From Elusimicrobia bacterium GWB2_63_16 (GTDB taxonomy: Bacteria > Elusimicrobiota > Elusimicrobia > Elusimicrobiales > UBA9959): 64,000 nucleotides of DNA. This document shows, in pieces, positions 31,583 through 39,998 of this stretch. Position 1 is the stretch's first letter; each line of letters begins with the position of its first letter. The notes beneath the pieces were generated by a model. It saw only the letters and a program-made list of their open reading frames with translations. It had not been told where the DNA came from and did not search any database. The stretch spans positions 60,162 to 124,161 of the forward strand of contig MGTZ01000007.1 in assembly GCA_001799715.1 (NCBI GenBank), written 5' to 3'. The translations under genes and the position numbers were made by a program.

Positions 31583-33331
31583 CTATCGCTCCGTCATCGT
31601 GATCGACAGCATGTCGTCGGCCGAGGTGACGCCGGCCAGCACCTTGCGCCAGCCGCTGGCGCGCAGGTCCCAGGCGCCGCTCTTGAGCGCCGTTTCGCGC
31701 ATCTTCGGCACGTCGGCGTCCTTGACGATGACGCGCTTGATCTCCTCGGTAATGAAGAAAACCTCGTAGATGGCCTTGCGGCCCTTGTAGCCCATGTTGA
31801 CGCACTTGGGGCAGCCGCGGGCCTTGTAGAAGGTCAGCCGCGTCAGGTCGGGCACAGGGTCGAGCCTGGATTCGCGGGCGAACATGTCGAGTTCCTCCTG
31901 CGTGGGGCGGTACGGCACCTTGCAGTCGGGGCAGAGCACGCGCACGAGGCGCTGCGCGGCCACCAGCAGCAGGGTGCTGGCCAGCAGGTAGGGTTCGATG
32001 TCCATGTCGATGAGGCGCGGGATGGCCTCGAGCGCGCTGTTGGTATGCAGCGTCGATAGCACGAGGTGGCCGGTCATGGCGGCCTTGAGGCAGGCCTCGG
32101 CCGTCTCGTTGTCGCGGGTTTCGCCGACCAGGATGACATCGGGGTCCTGGCGCAGGAAGGAGCGCAGGCCGGCCGCGAAGGTGAGGCCGATCTGGGGCCG
32201 GATCTGCACCTGGCTGATGCCCTCCATCTTGACTTCGACGGGGTCCTCCAGCGTCATGATGTTGATCTCGGGCGACTTGATGGTATTGAGGACGGCGTTG
32301 AGGGTGGTGGTCTTGCCGGAGCCCGTGGGGCCGGTCAGCAGGATCAGCCCGTGCGGGGCGGTGGCGGCCTTCAGGAAGTCCTCCTTCTGGCGCACCTCGA
32401 AGCCGATCTTGTCCACGTTGAATTCCACGTTGCCCTTGTCGAGCAGACGCATGACCAGCTTTTCGCCGAAAACGGTGGGGCAGATGCTGACGCGGGTTTC
32501 GATATTGCGGTTCTGGAACTTTATGGTGAAACTGCCGTCCTGCGGGAGGCGGCGCTCGGAGATGTCCAGCTTCGCGAGGATCTTGACGCGCGAGATGATG
32601 GCGTCGAAGAGTTCGGACTGCGGGGCGCTGCGCTCGTAGAGCGTGCCGTCGATGCGGAAGCGCAGGGCCACCTTCTCGTCGTACTTCTCCAGGTGGATGT
32701 CGCTGCAGCGCTCGCCGATGGCCTGCTTGATGATGGCGTTGACGAGCTTGATGGACTGCGCGCCCTTGCTCTCGCCGATGATGACCTTGTCCAGGTCCAG
32801 CTTGCCGTCTGAGGTGACCACGTCGGTCTCGGAGGATTCCCCCTGGCCCTCGCCGGCGCCTTTGTCGAGCACGCGGTCGATGAGACTGGTCTGCCCGGAG
32901 TAGAAGGAGTCTATGACCTTGAGGATCTGCGCCTTGGTGGAGATGAACGGCGTGATCTCCATGCCCGACACCAGCTTAAGGTTGTCGAGCATGATGATGT
33001 TGGTCGGGTCCGTCATGGCGGTGGCCAGGGTGTTGTTCTCTATGAACAGCGGCACCACGGCGTTGTCGCGGGCGAACTTCTCGGGGATCATCTTCTCCAG
33101 GCCCTGGCCCTTCTCGGGGTTCAGGATCTGGTTCTCTTTGGAGGCGTACGGGATGCCCAACTGCTTGGCCAGCGCCTGGGCCACCTGTTCCTCGGTGGCA
33201 TAGCGCAGCTTCACGAGCGCCTCGCCGATGAGGCCGCCCTGCTGCTGCTGGAACTTCAGCGCCTTCTGCAGCTTGTCTTCGTCGATCCATTTGGCCTGGA
33301 TCATTATTTCGCCGAGGAGTTTGTGGGCCAT
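31583..33331 (-). CDS. pilB: Type IV pilus assembly ATPase
   Basis: 582-aa hexameric extension motor. The N-terminal MshEN-type domain (HKLLGEIMIQAKWIDEDKLQKAL, GEALVKLRYATEEQVAQALA) is the c-di-GMP-responsive fold in some homologues. The core has Walker A LTGPTGSGKTTTLNAVL, the Asp box, Walker B RQDPDVILVGETRD, the His box STLHTNSALE, and the zinc tetracysteine (LCPDC...GCPKC). All catalytic elements are intact. It is separated from pilQ by 71 bp holding two hairpins. Confidence 0.95.
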   Translation of the reverse strand: MAHKLLGEIMIQAKWIDEDKLQKALKFQQQQGGLIGEALVKLRYATEEQVAQALAKQLGIPYASKENQILNPEKGQGLEKMIPEKFARDNAVVPLFIENNTLATAMTDPTNIIMLDNLKLVSGMEITPFISTKAQILKVIDSFYSGQTSLIDRVLDKGAGEGQGESSETDVVTSDGKLDLDKVIIGESKGAQSIKLVNAIIKQAIGERCSDIHLEKYDEKVALRFRIDGTLYERSAPQSELFDAIISRVKILAKLDISERRLPQDGSFTIKFQNRNIETRVSICPTVFGEKLVMRLLDKGNVEFNVDKIGFEVRQKEDFLKAATAPHGLILLTGPTGSGKTTTLNAVLNTIKSPEINIMTLEDPVEVKMEGISQVQIRPQIGLTFAAGLRSFLRQDPDVILVGETRDNETAEACLKAAMTGHLVLSTLHTNSALEAIPRLIDMDIEPYLLASTLLLVAAQRLVRVLCPDCKVPYRPTQEELDMFARESRLDPVPDLTRLTFYKARGCPKCVNMGYKGRKAIYEVFFITEEIKRVIVKDADVPKMRETALKSGAWDLRASGWRKVLAGVTSADDMLSITMTER

Positions 33332-33359
33332 AGTAAGTTGTTTTCCCCGCCTAATGCCG

Positions 33360-33399
33360 CGGGCTCCCTAAGGAGCCCGGGGCGGCGCAGGCTGCGCCG
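33360..33399. terminator. Two hairpins between pilQ and pilB
   Basis: CGGGCTCC-CTAA-GGAGCCCG (33360-33379) and CGGCGCA-GGC-TGCGCCG (33383-33399). They lie after the pilQ stop in the direction of transcription, without a T-run, so partial termination or mRNA processing is more likely than a strong terminator. Confidence 0.5.
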
Positions 33400-33402
33400 G
33401 GA

Positions 33403-35115
33403 CTAGTCTACCAGTATCGTGGGCGTCAGGAAGATAACCAGGTCGGTGTTGGTGCGCCTGGAGCTGACGCTGGTGAACAGCCAGCCGATGATCGGAATGT
33501 AGCCGAGCAGCGGGACCTTCTTGACTGTCTTGCTCTCGGTGGAGGCCAGCATGCCGCCGATGACCACGGTCTGGCCGTTCTTGACGCGCACCATGGTGGA
33601 GGCGCCGCGGCTGACGGGGTCGTAGACGGTGGAGCCCTGGACGGTGATAGCCGAGGCGACCATGTCCGAGTAGGCGGGCTGCACCACCATCGTGATATAA
33701 CCTTCCTTATTGACCTGGGGCGTCACCTTGAGGATAAGGCCGATGCGGCGGCGCTCGGCGCCGGTGGAGCTGGAACCCGAAGAACCTCCGGCCGAGGAGA
33801 CCGTGCTCTGGGCGCCCATCGCCGCGTCCTTGGAGATGGTGATCAGGGCGGTCTTGTTGTTCATCGCGACGATCTTGGGCTTGCCGAGGTAGCGGCCCTC
33901 GCCCTTGGAGATCAGCGCGCGGAAGATGGCCTGCAGCTGGGCGAGGCTGAAGATGCCGTAGTAGACGCCCTTGGAACTCTGTTGGCCGGTGGAGTAGATC
34001 GGGTCTATGGTGCCGCCGCCGCTGCTGCTGCTGCTGTCCGAGGAGGTCTCGCCGATGTCGCTGGTGTTCGGGAAGAACATCTTCCACTGGTCGCCGGAAT
34101 AGAAGCCCGGGCGCAGGCCGTAGTCGGTCAGGCGGGCGGGGCCGGCGAAATAAGCCATCTCGCCGCGGCTGCCGCCCCACTCGATGCCGAGCTCGTTCAT
34201 GCGGTCGGTGTTGATCTCTACGATCTGGGCCTCTATCAGGATCTGCGGGGCCTTCTTGTCGAGCTCGGAGAGGATCTGCTCAACCTGCGGGAATACTTCG
34301 GGCACGTCGGTGATGATCAGGGTGTTGGTGCGGGGGTCCACCGCCAGCTTGCCGTTCTTCTTGGACAGCACGCTGCGCACGATATTGATGATGGCGATGG
34401 GGCTATCCTTCTCGCCCTGGCCCTGCTGCTGCTGCTGCTGGCCGCTGCTCTGGTCGCCGGCGGGGCTGTTGGCTCCGGAGGAGGTGTCCTGCGCGGTGAT
34501 GGAGGCTATCTCCTCGCCTATCGAGGTGATGGGGATGAGCGGGATGTAGTTCAGGGTATAGATCTTGGTGATCAGGTTGGGCATGTCCACGGAGCGCTTC
34601 TGCACCACGTAAGTGTTGCTCTTGCCGATGCGCTGGTAGGTCAGGCCTTTCACGCGCAGCAGCAGTTCCAGCGCCTCGCGCACGGTGGTCTTGCGCAGGA
34701 ACACGGTGATCGTCTTGGCCTCGAGGCCCTCGGTGATAATGAAGTTGACCTTGGACTGGGCCGAAACCACGTCCAGGAAGGTGGAGAGCGGCGCGCCCTT
34801 GAGGCGGATAGGACCGATCTTGCGGTCGAGCGGCGAGACCGACTCGGCCTCCTCGTACATCGGGGCTTCCTTGGGAACCCCGCCGATCTGCACGGAATCA
34901 AGCGAGGAGCCGGGGGCCTGGCCCTGGGGCATCGCGGCTGGCGGAGGAGCGTCGGAGCCGCCGTCCAGTATCGGGCCGCCCTCGTCGCCTGCCGGGCCCT
35001 GCAGGTCCTGGGCGAAATCCTTGTCCGCGGCGCCCTGTGCGTAGAGCGAAGCGACCGGGAAGAGCAGCGGCTCGGCGGTCAGGGTAAACGCGAGTAAAAT
35101 TTTTATAATCTTCAT
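33403..35115 (-). CDS. pilQ: Type IV pilus secretin
   Basis: 570-aa outer-membrane secretin through which the pilus exits. It has a signal peptide (MKIIKILLAFTLTAEPLLFPVASLYAQ), a low-complexity Pro/Gly/Ala region, STN/N0-like and N1 domains (PIRLKGAPLSTFLDVVSAQSKVNFIITEGL, VREALELLLRVKGL), then the C-terminal secretin beta-domain with ILIEAQIVEINTDRMNELGIEWG and the hallmark VRVKNGQTVVIGGML...KVPLLGYIPIIGWLF. A Gln-rich run (SSGQQQQQQGQ) and a Ser run sit in loops. No AMIN domain is apparent. It is downstream of the pilP-like gene with a 64-bp gap. Confidence 0.93.
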   Translation of the reverse strand: MKIIKILLAFTLTAEPLLFPVASLYAQGAADKDFAQDLQGPAGDEGGPILDGGSDAPPPAAMPQGQAPGSSLDSVQIGGVPKEAPMYEEAESVSPLDRKIGPIRLKGAPLSTFLDVVSAQSKVNFIITEGLEAKTITVFLRKTTVREALELLLRVKGLTYQRIGKSNTYVVQKRSVDMPNLITKIYTLNYIPLIPITSIGEEIASITAQDTSSGANSPAGDQSSGQQQQQQGQGEKDSPIAIINIVRSVLSKKNGKLAVDPRTNTLIITDVPEVFPQVEQILSELDKKAPQILIEAQIVEINTDRMNELGIEWGGSRGEMAYFAGPARLTDYGLRPGFYSGDQWKMFFPNTSDIGETSSDSSSSSGGGTIDPIYSTGQQSSKGVYYGIFSLAQLQAIFRALISKGEGRYLGKPKIVAMNNKTALITISKDAAMGAQSTVSSAGGSSGSSSTGAERRRIGLILKVTPQVNKEGYITMVVQPAYSDMVASAITVQGSTVYDPVSRGASTMVRVKNGQTVVIGGMLASTESKTVKKVPLLGYIPIIGWLFTSVSSRRTNTDLVIFLTPTILVD

Positions 35116-35179
35116 AATACGCCTCCGTTCCGGAATACCAGTACTTATTATATGTTAAGCCCCGCCCAAAGACCAGCGG

Positions 35180-35887
35180 CTATTTCAGCACCTTACGGAA
35201 TTTCTTACCTTTGTAGTCGCAGATGATGTAATCCGCGCCCACCTTCACTATCTTGACGCCGCGCACGGTCTGGCCGGCGGTGTACATGTCGCCGTTGATG
35301 ATCGCCGCGCTGCCGACTATGCCCTGCAGCACCACACGGGTCTCGGGCCCCGGCTCCCTGGGCTTATACCGTTCGGCGTTCTGGACCATCCGTTCCGCTT
35401 CCGCGCGCCGCATGGCTTCGTCGCGGAGTCGCTTGTAGTCGTCCGGGGAGAAGGTGGGATCCCTTTCGCTCTGGGGGGCGTAATGGGAGATCGATTTTGG
35501 GACCGTGGAGCCCTCGACGCCCTGCTGAGCGGCGGCCTCGGGCTGCGCGGCGGACTGAGCTTCAGGCGCGGGCTCCGGTTGCACGGCCGGCGGCTGAACC
35601 GGCGCCGTGGAGAGGGCCGTGGCGGCGGCCGAAGGCGGCCTCTGCGCGGGGGCGGCGGTCTCCGGGGCGGGTTGCGCGGCGGGCTGGGCGGCGGGGGCTT
35701 TTTCCGCCGGCTGCGCGGCCGGCGCGCCGCCTTCGGACTGGAAGACCGGCGCCGTACCCGGGCCCTGCGAGATCTCGGCGGAAACCTGTTTCTTGCTGTT
35801 GCTCCACCAGTTATAGAACAGGAAGGAGGGCACGGCCAGCACGGCGGCCATCAGCAGCCAGGCGAGGAGGGACGTGAAGCTTTTCAT
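35180..35887 (-). CDS. PilP/GspC-like pilus alignment protein
   Basis: 235 aa. One N-terminal membrane helix (LLAWLLMAAVLAVPSFLFYNWW), a ~90-residue Ala/Pro/Gln-rich linker, then a compact C-terminal beta domain (VVLQGIVGSAAIINGDMYTAGQTVRGVKIVKVGADYIICDYKGKKF). That domain resembles the HR or PilP fold that binds the secretin N0 domain and aligns inner and outer membrane complexes. PilP is normally a lipoprotein, but no lipobox is seen, so GspC-like anchoring is more apt. Its position between pilO-like and pilQ supports the role. Confidence 0.75.
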   Translation of the reverse strand: MKSFTSLLAWLLMAAVLAVPSFLFYNWWSNSKKQVSAEISQGPGTAPVFQSEGGAPAAQPAEKAPAAQPAAQPAPETAAPAQRPPSAAATALSTAPVQPPAVQPEPAPEAQSAAQPEAAAQQGVEGSTVPKSISHYAPQSERDPTFSPDDYKRLRDEAMRRAEAERMVQNAERYKPREPGPETRVVLQGIVGSAAIINGDMYTAGQTVRGVKIVKVGADYIICDYKGKKFRKVLK

Positions 35888-35888
35888 G

Positions 35889-36482
35889 TCAGAGTCCCCC
35901 TCCGCGCGGGAAAACGGTGGAGATGTTGAGCGTGACCTTGACGGTACCCGCGCCGCCCTCCATGCGCTCCATGTTCAGGTCGGTTATGACCAGGAAGATC
36001 GGCGAGTTCTCTATCTCGGCGAGCCACTTGCCCATCTTGTGATAGGTCGTCACGGTGGAGACCTCGCGGGAGACCACCAGGTAGGAACCTATTTCGGTCT
36101 CGCGCTGAGCGCTCTGAGATTCTACGGAGACGCCGGTGGTCTTGGCGCTGTTGTTGATGATATAGCTCAGCCAGTCGTCCTTGTCCTTGAGCAGCGGCAG
36201 CCGGCGGTGCAGGGCTGTAACGCGGGTTTTCACGCCGTCGTACTCCTCGGCGTAATTGGAGACCACGGTCATGTTGGCGATGCTCTTTACGGTCTTGGAA
36301 AGCTTGCCGCTGATAGGGCTGTAGATGCCGGCGTAAAGGATGAGCAGGGACGGCACCGCTATGATCAGCGGGCGCTTGAAAGGCTCTATGCCCTTCTCGC
36401 CGTAGATTATGACTACGTTGGCGAAAAGGTCCTTGAAGTAGGCCGTGGCCTTCTCGATAAGGGCTGCTATCTGTGGCGGCAT
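35889..36482 (-). CDS. PilO-like pilus alignment protein
   Basis: 197 aa. A cytoplasmic N-terminus of ~40 residues, one membrane helix (PLIIAVPSLLILYAGIY), a coiled-coil stretch (YAEEYDGVKTRVTALHRRLPLLKD) and a periplasmic ferredoxin-like domain ending VKVTLNISTVF. This is the PilO layout, which pairs with PilN and PilP in the alignment subcomplex. Gene order pilMN-pilO-pilP-pilQ matches the standard operon, with gaps of only 1-3 bp. The long cytoplasmic N-terminus is unusual for PilO. Confidence 0.78.
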   Translation of the reverse strand: MPPQIAALIEKATAYFKDLFANVVIIYGEKGIEPFKRPLIIAVPSLLILYAGIYSPISGKLSKTVKSIANMTVVSNYAEEYDGVKTRVTALHRRLPLLKDKDDWLSYIINNSAKTTGVSVESQSAQRETEIGSYLVVSREVSTVTTYHKMGKWLAEIENSPIFLVITDLNMERMEGGAGTVKVTLNISTVFPRGGGL

Positions 36483-36485
36483 AAA

Positions 36486-38048
36486 CTATTTCCTCTTGCG
36501 CGTGCACATCACCGAGAATTCGCTGGTCATCCTGCCGGCCGGCTGGAAGCCGCCGGCGTCGGGCCCGGTAGGGGCCGCGGATTCCGTGGTGCTGTCTATG
36601 CCGCCCATCGGCGGCGTGTAGACCTTGAACTCCTCGGCGGCCTTGAGGGCTTTGGTAAAATTGTCCACCAGGCGGCCCTTCACCTCGCCGCGGGTGTAGG
36701 TGGAGCCGGAGATGCGCAGCTCCTTCAAACCGCTCTGCCCCTCCGAGAAGTTGAAAGGATTGGTATAGGTTATCACGCCGACCCAGAGGTCGGACGGGAT
36801 GTGGTCCGCGATAGCCGCCAGCTTCGGCGCCAGCGGGTCCACTTCCGAGACCAGGACATCCAGCGTCTGCGCGCTGACCTGCATATCGTCGATCTTGCCG
36901 CGTATGGTGCCCGCGTCCATACCGTTGAGCTCGGGCACGTTCATGACCCTGGCCCGCAGTGTGGCTACCTTGGAAGACGCCATGAGGAGACGGCCCTGCG
37001 CCAACAGCGTCAGCAGCAGCAGCAGCCCGCCCAGCACGAAAGTGATGTTCCAGACATAGCTCTGCACCTGGCGCTCCAGGTTGGCGGCGGTGCTGACCCC
37101 GGAGATGTCGGGCGAGGCCGGCCCGCCCGTGCGCCCGCGCAGCGCCGCGGCCGCGGCCAGCAGCGCGGCGGAATCGTTGTCCTTGAGGCCGCACAGCTTG
37201 CCGGCCTCCCAGGTCTCCACCGGAATGGGGGCAGCTTCCTTCTCGGCCACCGGCTTCCACAGGTCGACGCCGTCGCCGCTGAGCATGACGGCCTTGTAAT
37301 CCTTGCCGCCCACGTAACGGTCCACGAACTGCATGGCGCCCTTGATGTCCAGGCGCTTGCGGTCGCTCATGCCGCCGCCGGATTCGCTCTCCGTCTCGCG
37401 GTAGAGCACCGGGCAGCCGAGGTGCGAGAAGACCAGGTAAGTGGAATTGGCGCTGAAATGGATGTAGCCCCTGGCGTCGTGGTCCTTGGGGTCCAGGAAG
37501 CCGAAGACGCGCTCCAGGGACTGCGGGGTGATCTCTACGGCGGCCAGCGACAGCCCGGCGGCCTTGACCGTCTCCGTCAGGAACTCCACGCTCTTGCGCT
37601 GCGTCAGTCCGAACAGCACGCCCAGCTTCTTGCCGCCCTCGGTAGGCACGGCGGCGAAATCGTAAACGACCTCCTCGAAGGAGACCGGGATGTACTTCTT
37701 GGACTCCAGCGGGATGGACTTGCTCCAGAACCGGCGCTCCACGAGGGGCATCACGAAATAGCGCAGGATGGCGAACTGCGGGGACAGGGTGACCACCGCC
37801 GTGGAGGAATCCCAGCTGACCTTCTTGACGGCCTGCTTGAAAGGGGCTAGCCAGGACGCTTTCTCGCTGAAGAACTCATGGTTCAGCGAGAGCGGGCGCA
37901 GCATGCCCTCCTTCACCGGGAAGTCAGTGGGGATCTTGATGAGGTGCTCGGGCTCCGGCTTGGAGTCCTTGCCCAGCCTGATCTGGGCTATGCAGATCTC
38001 CTTGGGGGAGATATAAATGCCCAGGTGTTTTGGTGCCGCTTTAGCCAT
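36486..38048 (-). CDS. PilM-PilN fusion protein
   Basis: 520 aa. Residues ~1-300 form a PilM-like actin/FtsA-fold ATP-binding domain (GIYISPKEICIAQIRLG; SAILRYFVMPLVERRFW-type segment; VEITPQSLERVF; GYIHFSANSTYLVFS). After a Gly/Ser-rich linker comes a membrane helix (NITFVLGGLLLLLTLLAQG) and a PilN-like periplasmic region (ATLRARVMNV...PSDLWVGVITYT...LKELRISGSTYTRGEVKGRLVDNFTKAL). In most bacteria these are two proteins that bind each other via the PilN N-terminal peptide; here they are joined. It begins the pil operon; TATAAA and TAGAAT motifs lie just upstream of the ATG. Confidence 0.82.
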   Translation of the reverse strand: MAKAAPKHLGIYISPKEICIAQIRLGKDSKPEPEHLIKIPTDFPVKEGMLRPLSLNHEFFSEKASWLAPFKQAVKKVSWDSSTAVVTLSPQFAILRYFVMPLVERRFWSKSIPLESKKYIPVSFEEVVYDFAAVPTEGGKKLGVLFGLTQRKSVEFLTETVKAAGLSLAAVEITPQSLERVFGFLDPKDHDARGYIHFSANSTYLVFSHLGCPVLYRETESESGGGMSDRKRLDIKGAMQFVDRYVGGKDYKAVMLSGDGVDLWKPVAEKEAAPIPVETWEAGKLCGLKDNDSAALLAAAAALRGRTGGPASPDISGVSTAANLERQVQSYVWNITFVLGGLLLLLTLLAQGRLLMASSKVATLRARVMNVPELNGMDAGTIRGKIDDMQVSAQTLDVLVSEVDPLAPKLAAIADHIPSDLWVGVITYTNPFNFSEGQSGLKELRISGSTYTRGEVKGRLVDNFTKALKAAEEFKVYTPPMGGIDSTTESAAPTGPDAGGFQPAGRMTSEFSVMCTRKRK

Positions 38049-38096
38049 AACTTTATAATTCTACAATAAAAGACCGCCCGCCGTAGCCGCGCGCGC

Positions 38097-39923
38097 CTAT
38101 TGGTTGCCCGCCAGCTTTATTTCCACCATCGGCTTGGTGGCCTCGCTTACCTTGGAACTGAGCTCCATGCGAGCCTGGTCTATGCTGTACTTCTCCGAAA
38201 GTATGGAGGCTATCTTGTTGACCCTGGTCTCGGCCACCGCCTCGGCGTTGGCCTCGCCCGAGTAAGCGTAACCGATGAGCCGGATATTGGCCATCGGATA
38301 ATAGCCCATCGTTTCCGCCACCTGGGCCAGGCGCTTGCCGCTGGCCGCGGTGAGGGCGTTGTTCTCCATGAAATAGATGCGGTAGCTGACCTGCCCGGAG
38401 AGTTCCCCCTGCCCGGCGGCGTCCCCCGCGGGGGCGGCCGGTTCCCCGGCCGGCGGCGCGGCTTCCTCTTCGGCGGCCGGCGCGGCCTTCTTCCTGGCCG
38501 GGGCTTTCTTAGCGGCCTTTTTGGGAACGGCCCTGCCCTTCTTGGCGGGCGCGGCCTTCAGCACTTTCCCCGAGGCCCCGCCTTTCACGCCTTTGCCCAG
38601 GGACCTGGACTTGAGGCCGGTGGCGGAGACGTTCTCCCGGACCGAGGCCTTCTGGGCGGCGGCCCTGCTCTGCGCGGCCTTCTCCTCCTCGGGCGTGGGA
38701 CGTATCACCAGCAGGCGGCTCAGGGAGGTTTCCTTGCCCTCGTTGTCCGCGGCGGTGACGGTGAACATGTAGCGGCCGGAGGGATACGGCGCGCCGAAGA
38801 ATTTCTTGCGGCCGTTCCAGAAACTCTGGTTGTACTGCGAGCCGGAGCCGGACATCTCCTGCAGCAGCAGGCGGCTGCGGTCGGCCTGGATCTCGAAGAT
38901 CTGGAACTTCCAGCTCGGCTGCCCGACCGGCGATTCGAAGGCGGAGAACTCCACTATCGCCCCCTCATTCTCGTGTACCGAGATGGCCGTGGGGTAGATG
39001 CCCAGCGAAACCTTGGGGCCCTTCGTCTGCAGGTCCTCGAGGTCCTTGAGGCGGGGCGCCTTATCATAGTCAAAGAGTATTATTATTCCGCTTATGCTGG
39101 TAAGCTCCTTGGGGAAGCGCACTTCCGTGCCGGTCAGGTTCACCTCGAGGCGGGCCTTGGAGACGCCGCGCGACTCGAAATAGGAGTTGAGCGCCAGCGC
39201 CCGGCGTATGCTCTTTATCTTCACGTCGCCTTCGGCCGAGCCCTCGGGCAGCAGCAGCACGTTGGCCTTGCCGAGCGTGAAGAGCAGGCCGGAAAGCAGG
39301 CCCAGGTACCTGTCCGTGCCGGCCTTGAAGCTGGTCTCGGAAGCGAAGAAATAGTTCGGGTCCAGCGTCAGGGCCCTGGGCATGCCGTCGCCGCCCATAT
39401 AGACCTTTACGGGGTTGGAGCGGCTCAGTTCCAGCAGGATGTCCCTGCGCATCTGCGCTATCTTCGAAGAGATCTTTTCCGCCACGCGCTCGCGCTGGGC
39501 GGCGTCGTCGTCGCGCCTGTCCGCCGCCTCCTCCTCCTCGTCGCGGGGCGAGGGGCGGGCGCCCAGCGGGGTCTGGCGCTTCTCCTCGGCGGTGCGCGGC
39601 GCGGAGACCTCGGTCAGCGTGGTCGGCTCGGCCCCGCGGTCCTTTACGGTGTTCACGCCGGTGTTCATGCGCAGCGTGATCTTGGAGATGTAATCGTTGG
39701 CCAGGGCCTTCTCGGACGGGCTGCCCTTTACGAGGATGTCCATGAAGCGGTCCATGGCCTCGGTATCCTCGCCCTCGTGGTAAAGCCGTATGGCCTGCTC
39801 CATGGAGCGGCTGATGCCGCTCCTGGCCGCCTGGGCGGCCAGGTCCGCGCAGAGCGGCCCTGCGGCAGTTAAAAGCAGGGCCAGCAGGCCTGGCAGAGTA
39901 AATTTAAGGGCTCTTGTTTTCAT
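38097..39923 (-). CDS. Periplasmic/outer-membrane protein with OmpA-like C-terminal domain
   Basis: 608 aa. Signal peptide MKTRALKFTLPGLLALLLTAAGPLCA. An N-terminal TPR-like stretch (SMEQAIRLYHEGEDTEAMDRFMDIL), a charged acidic linker, a domain with YFFASETSFKAGTDRYLGLLSGLLFTLG and LLLPEGSAEGDVKIKSIRRALALNSYFESRGV that itself resembles an OmpA-type fold, an Ig-like region, a Lys/Ala-rich linker, and a C-terminal OmpA-like domain (FMENNALTAASGKRLAQVAETMG...IRLIGYAYSGEANAEAVAETRVNKIASIL). Such domains bind peptidoglycan. It precedes the pilMN gene by 48 bp on the same strand and may anchor the pilus envelope complex; this is inference. Confidence 0.72.
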   Translation of the reverse strand: MKTRALKFTLPGLLALLLTAAGPLCADLAAQAARSGISRSMEQAIRLYHEGEDTEAMDRFMDILVKGSPSEKALANDYISKITLRMNTGVNTVKDRGAEPTTLTEVSAPRTAEEKRQTPLGARPSPRDEEEEAADRRDDDAAQRERVAEKISSKIAQMRRDILLELSRSNPVKVYMGGDGMPRALTLDPNYFFASETSFKAGTDRYLGLLSGLLFTLGKANVLLLPEGSAEGDVKIKSIRRALALNSYFESRGVSKARLEVNLTGTEVRFPKELTSISGIIILFDYDKAPRLKDLEDLQTKGPKVSLGIYPTAISVHENEGAIVEFSAFESPVGQPSWKFQIFEIQADRSRLLLQEMSGSGSQYNQSFWNGRKKFFGAPYPSGRYMFTVTAADNEGKETSLSRLLVIRPTPEEEKAAQSRAAAQKASVRENVSATGLKSRSLGKGVKGGASGKVLKAAPAKKGRAVPKKAAKKAPARKKAAPAAEEEAAPPAGEPAAPAGDAAGQGELSGQVSYRIYFMENNALTAASGKRLAQVAETMGYYPMANIRLIGYAYSGEANAEAVAETRVNKIASILSEKYSIDQARMELSSKVSEATKPMVEIKLAGNQ

Positions 39924-39998
39924 GTTACTGTTCCTGCCGAAATCGTTTATCCGCTTTATATTTAACCTTTTCCTGTTTACCTAATTATTGCAGGAATG

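Noticed and set aside
35874-37850. 658-aa plus-strand ORF opposite pilO/pilMN
   Set aside because: Antisense shadow of recognised pilus genes, His/Gly/Arg-rich with no domain.
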